The translations under genes and the position numbers were made by a program. A stretch of DNA of 64,000 nt, taken from the NCBI RefSeq assembly GCF_014841115.1, contig NZ_JACYTP010000005.1:186001-250000 (forward strand), read 5' to 3'. Source of the stretch: Photobacterium arenosum (GTDB lineage Bacteria > Pseudomonadota > Gammaproteobacteria > Enterobacterales > Vibrionaceae). This document shows positions 40,807-50,543 of the stretch, piece by piece. Within the stretch, counting starts at the first letter, position 1. Every line of letters starts with the position of its first letter. The notes below the pieces were generated by a model, which made no database searches, was not told the origin of the DNA, and was given only the letters and a program-made list of their open reading frames with translations.

Positions 40807-41637
40807 TTACTCTTCTGTGTTGCACTGCTGCACCTGAAAACGGCTATGTTGCAGCAATGGCATATTCATTCGTATCTGTGCGCTCAGACCCAGATCGATA
40901 TCTGCGGTGATCACACCTGTACCCTGCTCCTGGCAGGCGACGACTTGTCCCCAGGAATCGATAATCATCGAGTGGCCCCAGGTTTCCCGCCCCTGGTTAT
41001 GCTCACCCCACTGCGCGGCAGCGACAATCCAGCACTGGGTTTCAATGGCGCGTGCGCGCAGCAGAATATCCCAGTGTGCTTTGCCGGTAACTTTGGTAAA
41101 CGCTGCCGGCACCACTATGATATCGGCCCCCTGTGCCCGCAATGCACTGTACAGCTGTGGGAAGCGGACATCATAACAGATCGACAGTCCAATGTTGCCG
41201 AAAGGTGTTTCCACCACCTTAACCGCCTCTCCCGGCCGGAAGGTGTCTGACTCGCGATAGCTGTGGTGACGATCGGCGACTTCAACATCGAACATGTGCA
41301 ATTTATCGTAATGGGCCTGCAACTGGCCCTGATCGTCGAACAGCAAGGCGGTGGTCGACATGCTGCCGTCTTCACGCCGGATAGGCATAGATCCTATCAG
41401 TAACCAGATGCCCAGCTGGCGGGACAGTGCGGCGAGCTGGCGTTGCAGCACACCCTCTCCCAGCGGTTCGGCATGTTGTTCGTAGTCAGCACGTGTACCG
41501 AAAATCAGGCAGTTTTCAGGAGTGACGATCAGTTTCGCTCCCTGCAGTTGCAGCCCCTTCAACTTCTTTTTCAGCTGTTGCAGATTCAGTTCAGGATCAG
41601 GCCCGGAATTCATCTGTACTACACCCACTCTAGCCAT
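40807..41637 (-). CDS. Nitrilase-family amidase, probable deaminated glutathione amidase
   Basis: Carbon-nitrogen hydrolase with the Glu-Lys-Cys triad E41 (TPENCL), K112 (YDKLHMFDV) and C154 ([10 protein letters not shown]). The Nit1/NitB subfamily repairs deaminated glutathione; the LHMFDVEV and [10 protein letters not shown] segments fit that group well, but substrate is inferred. I start it at the ATG at 41637 (276 residues). An in-frame ATG 12 bases upstream is the alternative. It lies between yhdP and tldD. Confidence 0.9.
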   Translation of the reverse strand: MARVGVVQMNSGPDPELNLQQLKKKLKGLQLQGAKLIVTPENCLIFGTRADYEQHAEPLGEGVLQRQLAALSRQLGIWLLIGSMPIRREDGSMSTTALLFDDQGQLQAHYDKLHMFDVEVADRHHSYRESDTFRPGEAVKVVETPFGNIGLSICYDVRFPQLYSALRAQGADIIVVPAAFTKVTGKAHWDILLRARAIETQCWIVAAAQWGEHNQGRETWGHSMIIDSWGQVVACQEQGTGVITADIDLGLSAQIRMNMPLLQHSRFQVQQCNTEE

Positions 41638-41719
41638 CACGCACTCCATTACAAATTGATTTTCTTGTTATTATTACCTCAGCTTCACCACTCAGGCAAA
41701 GCCGGAAACACCTTGCTTA

Positions 41720-44700
41720 TTATTGCTCAACCTGCTGCTTCAGGGCGGCAGGGACCTTAAACTCACCGGTAAAGCGCGACTGTTCTGTCACTGTGGGTGA
41801 CTCTATCGGGCCGCTGACGACATAGTTAATCTGGGTAAAAACATCCACCACAGGCGACAGGGCGGTCGAAATGGCAAACACGACAATGGCCGTCTGCGGT
41901 GCGACAGCAAACGCTGTCAGCACCGGGATACCGGATGTCAGATCAGGAATAAATTTCACTCTGGCATTCACTGTCTCATTAACCAGATTAGCACTTCCCT
42001 GAATGTACATATCGCCCGCCAGTGCTTTCATTTCCACATCGTCCGTTTCAAAGCGGCCATTTTCGATCCGCCCGGACCCTTTGATGTAGTCAAAAGCCAG
42101 CCCGTCATCAAACACCCCGGTAAAGTCGAGTTGCATCTTGCGCATGATAGAATCGAGACTGAATAACCCCAGAATCCGGCCGGCACCGCCTACATCACGG
42201 ATCACCCCTTTGCCGGTTTCGGTTTTGAGTTCACCGGTCAGGGTTTCACGGTGCATCGACCATGGCGCCCCCTGCCACTGAATCGAGGCGTAGCTGGTAA
42301 AGCGGGCATCCTGGATCCCGCCGGAGATCCCCAGCCGCCCCATCAGCTCAGAGCTGTCCTCACCGGCGATATCAAAGGCAACCTGTGTTTCATTCTGGTA
42401 CTGATTCATAGTCCAGTGGCCATCCAGACTCAGCGACGTCGTGCCGGAATCCAGCTGCAGCTCTTCCAGAATCAGCGTTTGGGCATCGCGTCGCAACCGA
42501 CCACTTAATGCGCCCAGCCGGTATCCCTGCAGCCACAAGTCTTTAACCTTGACATTCATCTGCGGCAGGTAAGCCATCATGTTACGGTCAAAATCCGTGA
42601 CAGGTGGAATAGCTCGCTGCGGCACATACCTATGCTCAGCCGACAGGGTTTCCAGCGGCTTTTTATCTTCCGGTAAATTGAGGTGAAGCTGCTCCAGGTT
42701 CACCGTCAGAGGCTTATAGTCGGGCCAGAAAAGCTCGCCGCTGACTTCGCGGCTGCCGAGTACCGCATGCCACTGCGATGGCTGCTTGCGTACCGCCAAG
42801 TCCAGATTGTGCCAGTTGAGCCCAGCCAGCTTAAGCTGCTGGATGCTGGCATTGATCCGCGTGGGTAATGGCAGTTCAATACCGGTTTGTGCTGCCGGTC
42901 TGTTCCGCTGCTTGTCAATGATCTCTTGTACCAGGCTGTCCCATGCGTCGGCATCAATGCTATTGGCCTGAATACGAATCCCGTGGCCTTTTGCCGGCAG
43001 TTTGCGTCGTTCGGCCAGGCCGACTGTCAGTTCGCTGCGTACAATCCGCGGTTGTGACTGCAAGGCAATCTCAGCCCGGTACTGAGCATCCGGCACCGTG
43101 AGGCTGGCTTCCAGCCGGGAAGTATTGCCGGAAGCCGTCAGCACCGCACTGGTGGGACTTTGTGGTGTAAAAACCAACGGATAAGGCAGCTCACTGCGGA
43201 TAGCAGCTAACGGCGCTTGAATAAAGACCTGATATTTCAGTCCGGTATCATGCATTACCACCCCGACATTACCCTGCCACTTGGCACTGCCGTGCAGTCT
43301 GGCCAGCAGCGGATCCTGCAAGCGCTGCTGCAGCGAGGCAACCTGCCAGAACCCGGCCAGATCCACATTGACCCGGTAACCGGCTTCGCCGTTCTCGCCG
43401 TCAAAGCTGACGGTCAGGGGCTGGCCGAGCCAGTAGCCGGTTACGCCGTCCGCCGTTATCTGGTCATTATCAAAATGAATGGTGCCTTTTACCTGGGTAA
43501 GAGGCAGCGACAGGCTTTCGATAGTCACCCGGTTACTGTCAAGACTGGCCTCTCCCTGCGCTTTCACCTCGCCGCCACTAAAGGGAATGTCCAACTGCAG
43601 CTTCGCGGTCACAGGTCCGTCAACATTCACCGCCGACAGCGCCGCCCCGACCGAGTCCACCAGTGGCGTTGCCATCATATAGTCGCGGACCTGCTCGCCT
43701 TCTGCACTGACATCAATGGCCAGTTTCAGGTGGCCATCCGGGTGCAGCCAGGCATCGCCGACGACCCGATCAGCCACAGCGTCTTTGGTCTTGGCATGGC
43801 TGGCATTGATCAGCATGCGATCATTGCGAAAACCCAGGTTCAAATCAATCTCGGTCAGCTCAGGCCAGGCGGTATCGAAACTGAAACGTCCATGCTTCAG
43901 CGGTACGCTGATTTCAAAATTTCCGTCATGGCTGGCATAAGGAAATGCAGGCAGATCGCCAAACCACAGTAACTGAGCATGATCAGACTGCCCGCCACGA
44001 ATGGCGGAGGAAAGATAATCCGTCAGCTCCTGCCCCAGCGCCGGGCGAGGCAAATAACGCCAGGCTGCGCCAGCATCTTTGACTTTGGTTTCGCCGTAAA
44101 AAGACAGCCAGGAAGGAGCCGCTTTCGGGAAATCAAGCCGGAACTGTCCGTTCGCACTCAGGTGCGGTGTGATTAGCGACAGCTCATCGCTCCACACACG
44201 CCATCCCTGGCGGTCCAATTTCCAATAGCCACGGACATCGGCCTGCTCAATCTCCATCGGTGCCTGGAAGACCTTGTCATAGTCCAGGGTTTGCTTGCCG
44301 ACATTGAGCGTTATCTCACCCTGCTGCCCGTCACCGGCAATATTGGCATGCAAAGATGCAAAGGCTGGCAGATACATCCACTGCCTGTTCGAGACCCCAT
44401 CCAGTTCAAATGAAAAACGAGGGAGCGCCAGTCCCTGACCGGCCAAACGGAGATCGCGTACCAAACCGGCTGGCTGAAGTGATTCAATGGCTTGTCGGCC
44501 TGTGTTGTCTTCCGGCAGCAAACTGGCTAACGGTGCCAGTCTGGCCAGATCAACACTGCTGACAGCCAGCTGCCAATGACCCTGGGACACAGTGTCTTGC
44601 GGTGATACCGGCTCAGGCACAGCCTGATCCTTTTGCTGCGGTGCCTGCCAGTTAGCGGAGAAATCAAGACGCGGCCAGGCTTTCTGATCTGTCGCCAGTA

Positions 44701-45637
44701 CAAGTTTATGGCTATCCAGTCGCCATCCGCTGCTGGCTTCTCGCTGCTCAGGGATCAGGGACAGCATGCCACGCAGCAATGCCAGCTCGTGTTTGCGCCC
44801 GTTTTCCTGCCAGCGTACATAGGAGTCCAGAAAACGGACTTTACTGTTACTGAGCTGACCATTGTCGAGAGTCAGCCAAGCTTCCGCATTCAGCTGGCTG
44901 TCGGTGATTTTTTCCCCGCCCAGCACAGACTGGTTGAGCCAGGGGGTCATTGACAGGTTTTTCGCCCGCGCATAAATAGTGCCGGATAAATGCGGCAATC
45001 CGCGTGTGGCAGACAGATTCGCCATCACATTGAGCTGATTGAGATCGGTACCGGGAATACTGACAATACCTTCAGCCAGGTGCATGTCACCCTGACGATC
45101 CCATTTCAGTTCTGTCACCGCCACCGGCTGACGGTGACCTGCAGGCGAGCTCACTACTAGGGTCGCATCATGAAGGGAGAATGTTCCCAGCTGAACAAAC
45201 AACAGCTGTTCCAGTCGGTTAACATCCAGGGGGTTATCTGCCTCAGCAGGACGGTTACTGGCCGGAAACTGGGTGAGATCCAGCGTGAGTCCGGTCAGTC
45301 TGATATCACGAAAAACCGGCTTGAGGTTAAGTACAGAACGCCACAAATCAACGTCAAAGTCGATCTCGCCGACCTGCACCATATCCTTACTGCTCTGACC
45401 GATACTGACACCGTGCAGCGCCATAACCGGGCCAAGATTATGCCAGCGCCCCTCAACCAGCTCGACGCTGATCTGCATATTGGCTTGCGCCGAGAGCCAT
45501 TGCGTAATCGAAGCGCGGTAATCATTCAATTGCGGCAGCAGTAAGCGCAACGAGGTAATTAACACTGCGCCGATGACCAGCAGAGTGAGCAACGTCCATT
45601 TCAGAACGCGGGTCAGATTTATCAGCACAGATAACAC
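41720..45637 (-). CDS. yhdP: AsmA-like inter-membrane phospholipid transport protein YhdP
   Basis: Very large (1305 residues) inner-membrane-anchored periplasmic protein. YhdP, TamB and YdbH are thought to carry phospholipids to the outer membrane through a long hydrophobic groove. One membrane helix (about 12-33) is followed by the DUF3971/AsmA-like beta-rich region; the C-terminal part (about 1100-1290; GRILGLFSLDSIMRKMQLDF) is the conserved AsmA-C-like end. It follows rng by 16 bases. Confidence 0.94.
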   Translation of the reverse strand: MLSVLINLTRVLKWTLLTLLVIGAVLITSLRLLLPQLNDYRASITQWLSAQANMQISVELVEGRWHNLGPVMALHGVSIGQSSKDMVQVGEIDFDVDLWRSVLNLKPVFRDIRLTGLTLDLTQFPASNRPAEADNPLDVNRLEQLLFVQLGTFSLHDATLVVSSPAGHRQPVAVTELKWDRQGDMHLAEGIVSIPGTDLNQLNVMANLSATRGLPHLSGTIYARAKNLSMTPWLNQSVLGGEKITDSQLNAEAWLTLDNGQLSNSKVRFLDSYVRWQENGRKHELALLRGMLSLIPEQREASSGWRLDSHKLVLATDQKAWPRLDFSANWQAPQQKDQAVPEPVSPQDTVSQGHWQLAVSSVDLARLAPLASLLPEDNTGRQAIESLQPAGLVRDLRLAGQGLALPRFSFELDGVSNRQWMYLPAFASLHANIAGDGQQGEITLNVGKQTLDYDKVFQAPMEIEQADVRGYWKLDRQGWRVWSDELSLITPHLSANGQFRLDFPKAAPSWLSFYGETKVKDAGAAWRYLPRPALGQELTDYLSSAIRGGQSDHAQLLWFGDLPAFPYASHDGNFEISVPLKHGRFSFDTAWPELTEIDLNLGFRNDRMLINASHAKTKDAVADRVVGDAWLHPDGHLKLAIDVSAEGEQVRDYMMATPLVDSVGAALSAVNVDGPVTAKLQLDIPFSGGEVKAQGEASLDSNRVTIESLSLPLTQVKGTIHFDNDQITADGVTGYWLGQPLTVSFDGENGEAGYRVNVDLAGFWQVASLQQRLQDPLLARLHGSAKWQGNVGVVMHDTGLKYQVFIQAPLAAIRSELPYPLVFTPQSPTSAVLTASGNTSRLEASLTVPDAQYRAEIALQSQPRIVRSELTVGLAERRKLPAKGHGIRIQANSIDADAWDSLVQEIIDKQRNRPAAQTGIELPLPTRINASIQQLKLAGLNWHNLDLAVRKQPSQWHAVLGSREVSGELFWPDYKPLTVNLEQLHLNLPEDKKPLETLSAEHRYVPQRAIPPVTDFDRNMMAYLPQMNVKVKDLWLQGYRLGALSGRLRRDAQTLILEELQLDSGTTSLSLDGHWTMNQYQNETQVAFDIAGEDSSELMGRLGISGGIQDARFTSYASIQWQGAPWSMHRETLTGELKTETGKGVIRDVGGAGRILGLFSLDSIMRKMQLDFTGVFDDGLAFDYIKGSGRIENGRFETDDVEMKALAGDMYIQGSANLVNETVNARVKFIPDLTSGIPVLTAFAVAPQTAIVVFAISTALSPVVDVFTQINYVVSGPIESPTVTEQSRFTGEFKVPAALKQQVEQ

Positions 45638-45653
45638 GCCATTGCCTCAGGGT

Positions 45654-47123
45654 TTACATCATTACGACGTCAAACTGTTCTTGGTTATACAAAGGTTCGA
45701 TTTTGACTTCAACCTGCTTACCGATGAAGACTTCCAGTTCAGCCAGCGCATGGTATTCCTCGCCGGCCAGTGTCTCAGCCACCGCAGGGGAAACATAAGC
45801 GACAAAGCGATCGGCATCATAAGCCCGGTTGACACGGGTAATCTCACGCAGAATTTCATAGCAGACACTGTCGACCGTTTTCACCGTCCCGCGCCCTTCA
45901 CAGGTTGGACAAGTCCCGCACAGTACATGTTCAATACTTTCACGGGTCCGTTTACGGGTCATTTCCACCAGCCCAAGCTGGGTAAAGCCGTTGATATTGG
46001 TTTTCACCCTGTCGTAAGACAACGCCTGCTCCAGTGCCGTCAGCACCCGGCGCCTGTGCTCTTCAGAGGCCATATCGATAAAATCAATAATGATAATCCC
46101 GCCAAGGTTGCGCAGGCGTAACTGGCGGGCAATCGCTTTGGTGGCTTCAATATTGGTATTGAAGATGGTCTCTTCCAGATTACGGCGGCCAACAAAAGCA
46201 CCGGTATTGATATCGACCGTTGTCATGGCTTCAGTCTGATCGATAATCAGATAACCGCCGGATTTCAGCTCCACTTTGCGATCCAGCGAACGCTGAATTT
46301 CATTTTCCGTATCGTACAGATCGAAAATCGGCTGATCGCCTGTGTAGCGAACCAGCTTATTGCTCAGTTCTGGCACGAACTCGTCGGTAAATTCTTTTAA
46401 ATTCTCGAAAGCTAGGCGGGAATCGACGTAAATAGAATCCAATTCAGTGCCGACGAAATCGCGCAGAATACGCTGCGCCAGACCAAGCTCTCCGTACAGC
46501 ATCGACTTACTCTTGTATTTTCCACGACGTTCCAGCACTTTTCGCCATAAATGCTTTAGAAATGCAGCATCCTGCGCTACTTCGGCCGATGACGCCCCTT
46601 CCGCAGCGGTGCGGATAATAAATCCGCCCAATTCATCACAATGCTTGGTTACCAGGTTTTTCAGGCGTTCACGCTCGCGTTCACTTTCAATCCGCTGCGA
46701 TACGCCAACATGGCTGGCACCGGGCATGAAAACCAGGTAGCGGGATGGCAGGGTAACATCCGTCGTCAGGCGGGCGCCTTTGGTTCCCAGCGGATCTTTC
46801 ACCACCTGCACCACCAGATCCTGCCCCTGGCGCACCAGTTCTGAAATATCCCTTACCTGAAACTGCTGTTTCTCATTTTCGGCCACGCACTCGGTATGGG
46901 GAACAATATCGGAGGCATGAAGAAAGGCCGCTTTATCCAGCCCGATATCCACAAAAGCTGCCTGCATGCCAGGCAGTACACGGCTCACTTTCCCTTTATA
47001 AATATTGCCAACAATGCCACGCTTGGATTCACGCTCAATATGGATTTCCTGGAGGTTGCCCCCTTCAATCATCGCCACGCGGGTTTCACTGGGTGTCACA
47101 TTGATAAGCAGCTCGGTACTCAT
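45654..47123 (-). CDS. rng: Ribonuclease G
   Basis: Endoribonuclease that matures the 16S rRNA 5' end and degrades some mRNAs. An S1-like RNA-binding domain (about 38-128) is followed by the RNase E/G catalytic domain with the Asp pair in MTTVDINTGAF and GIIIIDFIDM. The zinc link CPTC is in CGTCPTCEGRGTVKT near 404-414. Length 489 equals E. coli. It follows maf by 16 bases. Confidence 0.97.
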   Translation of the reverse strand: MSTELLINVTPSETRVAMIEGGNLQEIHIERESKRGIVGNIYKGKVSRVLPGMQAAFVDIGLDKAAFLHASDIVPHTECVAENEKQQFQVRDISELVRQGQDLVVQVVKDPLGTKGARLTTDVTLPSRYLVFMPGASHVGVSQRIESERERERLKNLVTKHCDELGGFIIRTAAEGASSAEVAQDAAFLKHLWRKVLERRGKYKSKSMLYGELGLAQRILRDFVGTELDSIYVDSRLAFENLKEFTDEFVPELSNKLVRYTGDQPIFDLYDTENEIQRSLDRKVELKSGGYLIIDQTEAMTTVDINTGAFVGRRNLEETIFNTNIEATKAIARQLRLRNLGGIIIIDFIDMASEEHRRRVLTALEQALSYDRVKTNINGFTQLGLVEMTRKRTRESIEHVLCGTCPTCEGRGTVKTVDSVCYEILREITRVNRAYDADRFVAYVSPAVAETLAGEEYHALAELEVFIGKQVEVKIEPLYNQEQFDVVMM

Positions 47124-47139
47124 GGATGCCTCTGTTAAT

Positions 47140-47706
47140 TTAATTGGCTATAAATTCTCGGATCAGCGCATCGGTTTCCAGCAGCGGCAAGCCGACAACT
47201 GCATGGTAACTCCCTTCAATACGGGCAATGAATTTCCCGCCAATCCCCTGAATGGCATAACTGCCGGCTTTGTCTTTGGGTTCACCGCTTTGCCAGTAGT
47301 CCTGAATATCCTGACCGGTCAGAGACCGGAACCAGACATCCGTTACAACCAGCTCTGTCCGCTGACGCGCTTGCGTGGCAACAGTGACAGCCGTCATGAC
47401 CTGATGGCTTCGTCCGGATAATAACATGAGCATCTCACGGCTGTGCGCGAAATCCCTCGGCTTTTCAAGAATCTGTCCGTCTACTACCACTATAGTGTCT
47501 GAACCGAGTACCGGCGTCTGTCCGTCAGTTACCCTCACCCCTGCCATGGCTTTGTCCAGCGACAGACGCTGAACATAGGCTTCCGGGGTTTCTCGTGCCT
47601 GATGCTGTTCTTCGACGTCGAGCGACAGGATATCGAAAGTGTAACCGAGTTGAGAGAGCAGTTCTTTACGACGGGGTGAACCGGATGCCAGATACAGTGT
47701 TGTCAT
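47140..47706 (-). CDS. yhdE: Maf-family nucleotide pyrophosphatase (dTTP/UTP)
   Basis: House-cleaning pyrophosphatase that hydrolyses dTTP, UTP and modified pyrimidine nucleotides. The phosphate-binding loop ASGSPRRKELL is at 7-17; VLGSDTIVVVDG (about 66-77) and SYAIQGIGGKFI complete the Maf signature. Length is 188. It lies between mreD and rng as in E. coli, where it is also called yhdE. Confidence 0.94.
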   Translation of the reverse strand: MTTLYLASGSPRRKELLSQLGYTFDILSLDVEEQHQARETPEAYVQRLSLDKAMAGVRVTDGQTPVLGSDTIVVVDGQILEKPRDFAHSREMLMLLSGRSHQVMTAVTVATQARQRTELVVTDVWFRSLTGQDIQDYWQSGEPKDKAGSYAIQGIGGKFIARIEGSYHAVVGLPLLETDALIREFIAN

Positions 47707-47726
47707 CTTGATCTTACCTAGAAAGA

Positions 47727-47775
47727 CGATAGCACTGGGGGCTTGTCATGCGAACCGTATCACACAGTGCTATCG
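47727..47775. repeat. Perfect 11-bp inverted repeat between mreD and maf
   Basis: CGATAGCACTG (47727-47737) and CAGTGCTATCG (47765-47775) are exact reverse complements separated by 27 bases. In the operon RNA they would form an extended stem-loop directly after a second hairpin at 47777-47794. Possible roles are RNA processing or mRNA stabilisation. Confidence 0.7.
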
Positions 47776-47776
47776 A

Positions 47777-47794
47777 AGGGGACTGATGTCCCCT
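47777..47794 (-). terminator. Hairpin overlapping the mreD stop codon
   Basis: Minus-strand AGGGGAC, loop ATCA, GTCCCCT forms a perfect 7-bp stem that includes the mreD TAG. Only UUCG follows, so termination would be partial; it may separate mreBCD from maf-rng expression. Confidence 0.55.
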
Positions 47795-48281
47795 AACGTA
47801 TTGAGAACTTACGGCGAATGCGCCGCAAAAACAGGAACAACCAAGGCCAGAGGAGGAAGTTGAGTAATACGGCCCACAACCGGGTGGGATCAAATTCAAT
47901 CTCGACCACCAGGTATTCTGCCCAGAACTCCACCAGCTTGCCGGCCAGCGACAGCAAGGCGACTATCATGGCCTGCTGCCATAAGGATAAATTGCGCATC
48001 ACCTGAAAGTTCAGGGCCACTATATAGCACAGCACTGACATGGTCAGACCGCGAATACCCAGAGTGGAACCCAGTAACAGATCCCAGATCAGTCCCAGTA
48101 CCAATGCCGTGCCGACATTCACCCGGTGTGGCAACGCCAGCACCCAATAAAATGCCACCAACATAACCCAGGACGGACGGAAAGCTTCCAGCTGTCCGGG
48201 CCAGGGAGCGGCCTGCAGCATCAGTGCAACCACAAACGACAACCAGATCAGCACAATGCCATTGGCTCGACTATCAACCAT
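47793..48281 (-). CDS. mreD: Rod shape-determining protein MreD
   Basis: Inner-membrane protein of the elongasome with about five or six hydrophobic segments. The ATG at 48281 gives 162 residues, equal to E. coli, beginning MVDSRANGIVLIWLSF. It overlaps mreC by 8 bases. Earlier in-frame starts would lie within mreC and are unlikely. Confidence 0.94.
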   Translation of the reverse strand: MVDSRANGIVLIWLSFVVALMLQAAPWPGQLEAFRPSWVMLVAFYWVLALPHRVNVGTALVLGLIWDLLLGSTLGIRGLTMSVLCYIVALNFQVMRNLSLWQQAMIVALLSLAGKLVEFWAEYLVVEIEFDPTRLWAVLLNFLLWPWLFLFLRRIRRKFSIR

Positions 48282-49137
48282 TGACCGGATCTCCTGTGGT
48301 GACGGTATGCCTTTCTCTGTCTGTCGGCCAGACCAGCAGTAAATAACGCAAGCGGTCAAACTGCACCGTTGGCAAGGCTTTGATTTGCGCAAACGGGCGC
48401 TTATTATCGAACGAAAACTCTGTCACCCTACCGACCGGGTATCCTTCCGGATAGCGGCCACCCAGACCGGATGTCACCAGTAAATCGCCCACTTTGATAT
48501 CGGTACTGCTGGGGACGTGTTCGAGCTGAATCTGATCCTGCTCGCCACTGCCTGAGGCAATTACCCGGATGTCGTTGCGCACCACTTGCACCGGAATCGC
48601 ATGGGTGGGATCAATCAGCAGCAGCACCCGGCTGTTGTGTGCGCCGACATAGGAGATCTGACCGACGATACCTTTGTCATTGATCACCGGCTGACCTTCA
48701 TACACACCGTCTACCCGGCCTTTATCTATCATGACCTGATGACTGTATGGGTCGGAGTCGACAGCCATCACTTCAGCCACCATTTTACGTTCGTCACGCA
48801 CAAAAGGTGAGCCCAGCAGCTCACGAAGGCGCTGGTTCTCCTGCTGCAACTGGTCAAGTAGCAGCACATCGCTTTGCAGTACCAGAAGGTCGCGCTTAAG
48901 CGCTTTGTTTTCTGCCAGTAATCGCTGATGAGAACTCAGCTGACTGAAAAGACCATCCAGAATTTCACGCGGAAGGTTCGCTGCGTATTGCAAAGGGGCA
49001 ACCGCAGAGTTAAGGACATACCGGACCTGGGCGAAAGCATCAAGACGGCTGTCGGCCAGCATAAGGCCGGCCGACAGTAACATGGCAAGAAACAGGCGCA
49101 ATTGCAGAGAAGGGCCTCTGCCAAAGATAGGTTTCAT
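48274..49137 (-). CDS. mreC: Rod shape-determining protein MreC
   Basis: Bitopic protein that links MreB to the PBP2-RodA synthase. One N-terminal helix (about 11-28), a periplasmic coiled coil (about 65-110), then the MreC beta domain with VAEVMAVDSDPYSHQVMIDKG. The 287 residues are shorter than E. coli (367), as usual in vibrios, which lack the C-terminal extension. It follows mreB by 40 bases. Confidence 0.95.
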   Translation of the reverse strand: MKPIFGRGPSLQLRLFLAMLLSAGLMLADSRLDAFAQVRYVLNSAVAPLQYAANLPREILDGLFSQLSSHQRLLAENKALKRDLLVLQSDVLLLDQLQQENQRLRELLGSPFVRDERKMVAEVMAVDSDPYSHQVMIDKGRVDGVYEGQPVINDKGIVGQISYVGAHNSRVLLLIDPTHAIPVQVVRNDIRVIASGSGEQDQIQLEHVPSSTDIKVGDLLVTSGLGGRYPEGYPVGRVTEFSFDNKRPFAQIKALPTVQFDRLRYLLLVWPTDRERHTVTTGDPVNG

Positions 49138-49177
49138 GTAACACTATGACCTGTTTGGATGTTTGCCGGGGTAGACA

Positions 49178-50230
<1,053 letters not shown>

Positions 50231-50269
50231 CTAATCCTGCAAGCTCAAATTTCGTAAAAATTGCGCCTA

Positions 50270-50298
50270 AATGTATCAAGTGGCAGGTAGCGAGACAA
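50270..50298 (-). promoter_or_regulatory. Promoter of mreBCD
   Basis: Minus-strand TTGTCT (50293-50298), 17-base spacer, TACATT (50270-50275), reading toward mreB with a leader of about 45 nt. Confidence 0.6.
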
Positions 50299-50322
50299 GA
50301 TAAGCTTTGTCAAACCTGCCAC
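50280..50322. repeat. 9-bp inverted repeat around the mreB -35 region
   Basis: GTGGCAGGT (50280-50288) and ACCTGCCAC (50314-50322) are exact reverse complements 25 bases apart. One arm lies in the spacer of the mreB promoter, the other just upstream of its -35. It could be an operator pair, or a hairpin ending the small frame upstream. Confidence 0.65.
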
Positions 50323-50334
50323 AGATCCTCATTT

Positions 50335-50460
50335 TTAGGGATTGTTACGCTTTCGTGTGTGCTTTTGCTTCGAATTGTGGGCTGCCCGCTCATTAGCATG
50401 CCCCTGAGACATACCAGACAAATATAAAGCAAGTGGAATATAAAGCCATGCTTTATCCAT
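50335..50460 (-). CDS. Candidate small membrane or secreted protein, 41 residues
   Basis: An open frame between mshQ and mreB, too short for usual gene callers. The product begins MDKAWLYIPLALYLSGMSQG: a short start, a hydrophobic stretch (about 4-17), then HANERAAHN and a very basic tail SKQKHTRKRNNP. This is the shape of a small membrane-anchored or exported cationic peptide. An in-frame TGA lies immediately before the ATG, so the start is fixed unless a non-ATG codon inside is used. No strong Shine-Dalgarno is visible, which is the main weakness. I recognise no family. Confidence 0.4.
   Translation of the reverse strand: MDKAWLYIPLALYLSGMSQGHANERAAHNSKQKHTRKRNNP
50421..50456. repeat. Three ATAAAGC units, two direct and one inverted
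   Basis: AATATAAAGC occurs at 50421-50430 and again at 50437-50446, 16 bases apart. The second copy is followed by CAT and the inverse GCTTTAT (50450-50456), giving a perfect 7-bp inverted repeat with a 3-base spacer. They lie in the first codons of the small candidate gene. Confidence 0.6.
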
Positions 50461-50543
50461 TCAGACTGACTTTGCCGTCACCTTTCCGGTTCCGCATAGC
50501 AACGCCAGCTTTCGACGCACTGGTCTCGACGAATTGACACCGG

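Noticed and set aside
41443..41760. Open frame of 105 codons antisense to the amidase gene and yhdP end
   Set aside because: Overlaps two well-supported genes on the other strand; low-complexity composition typical of a reverse-complement frame.
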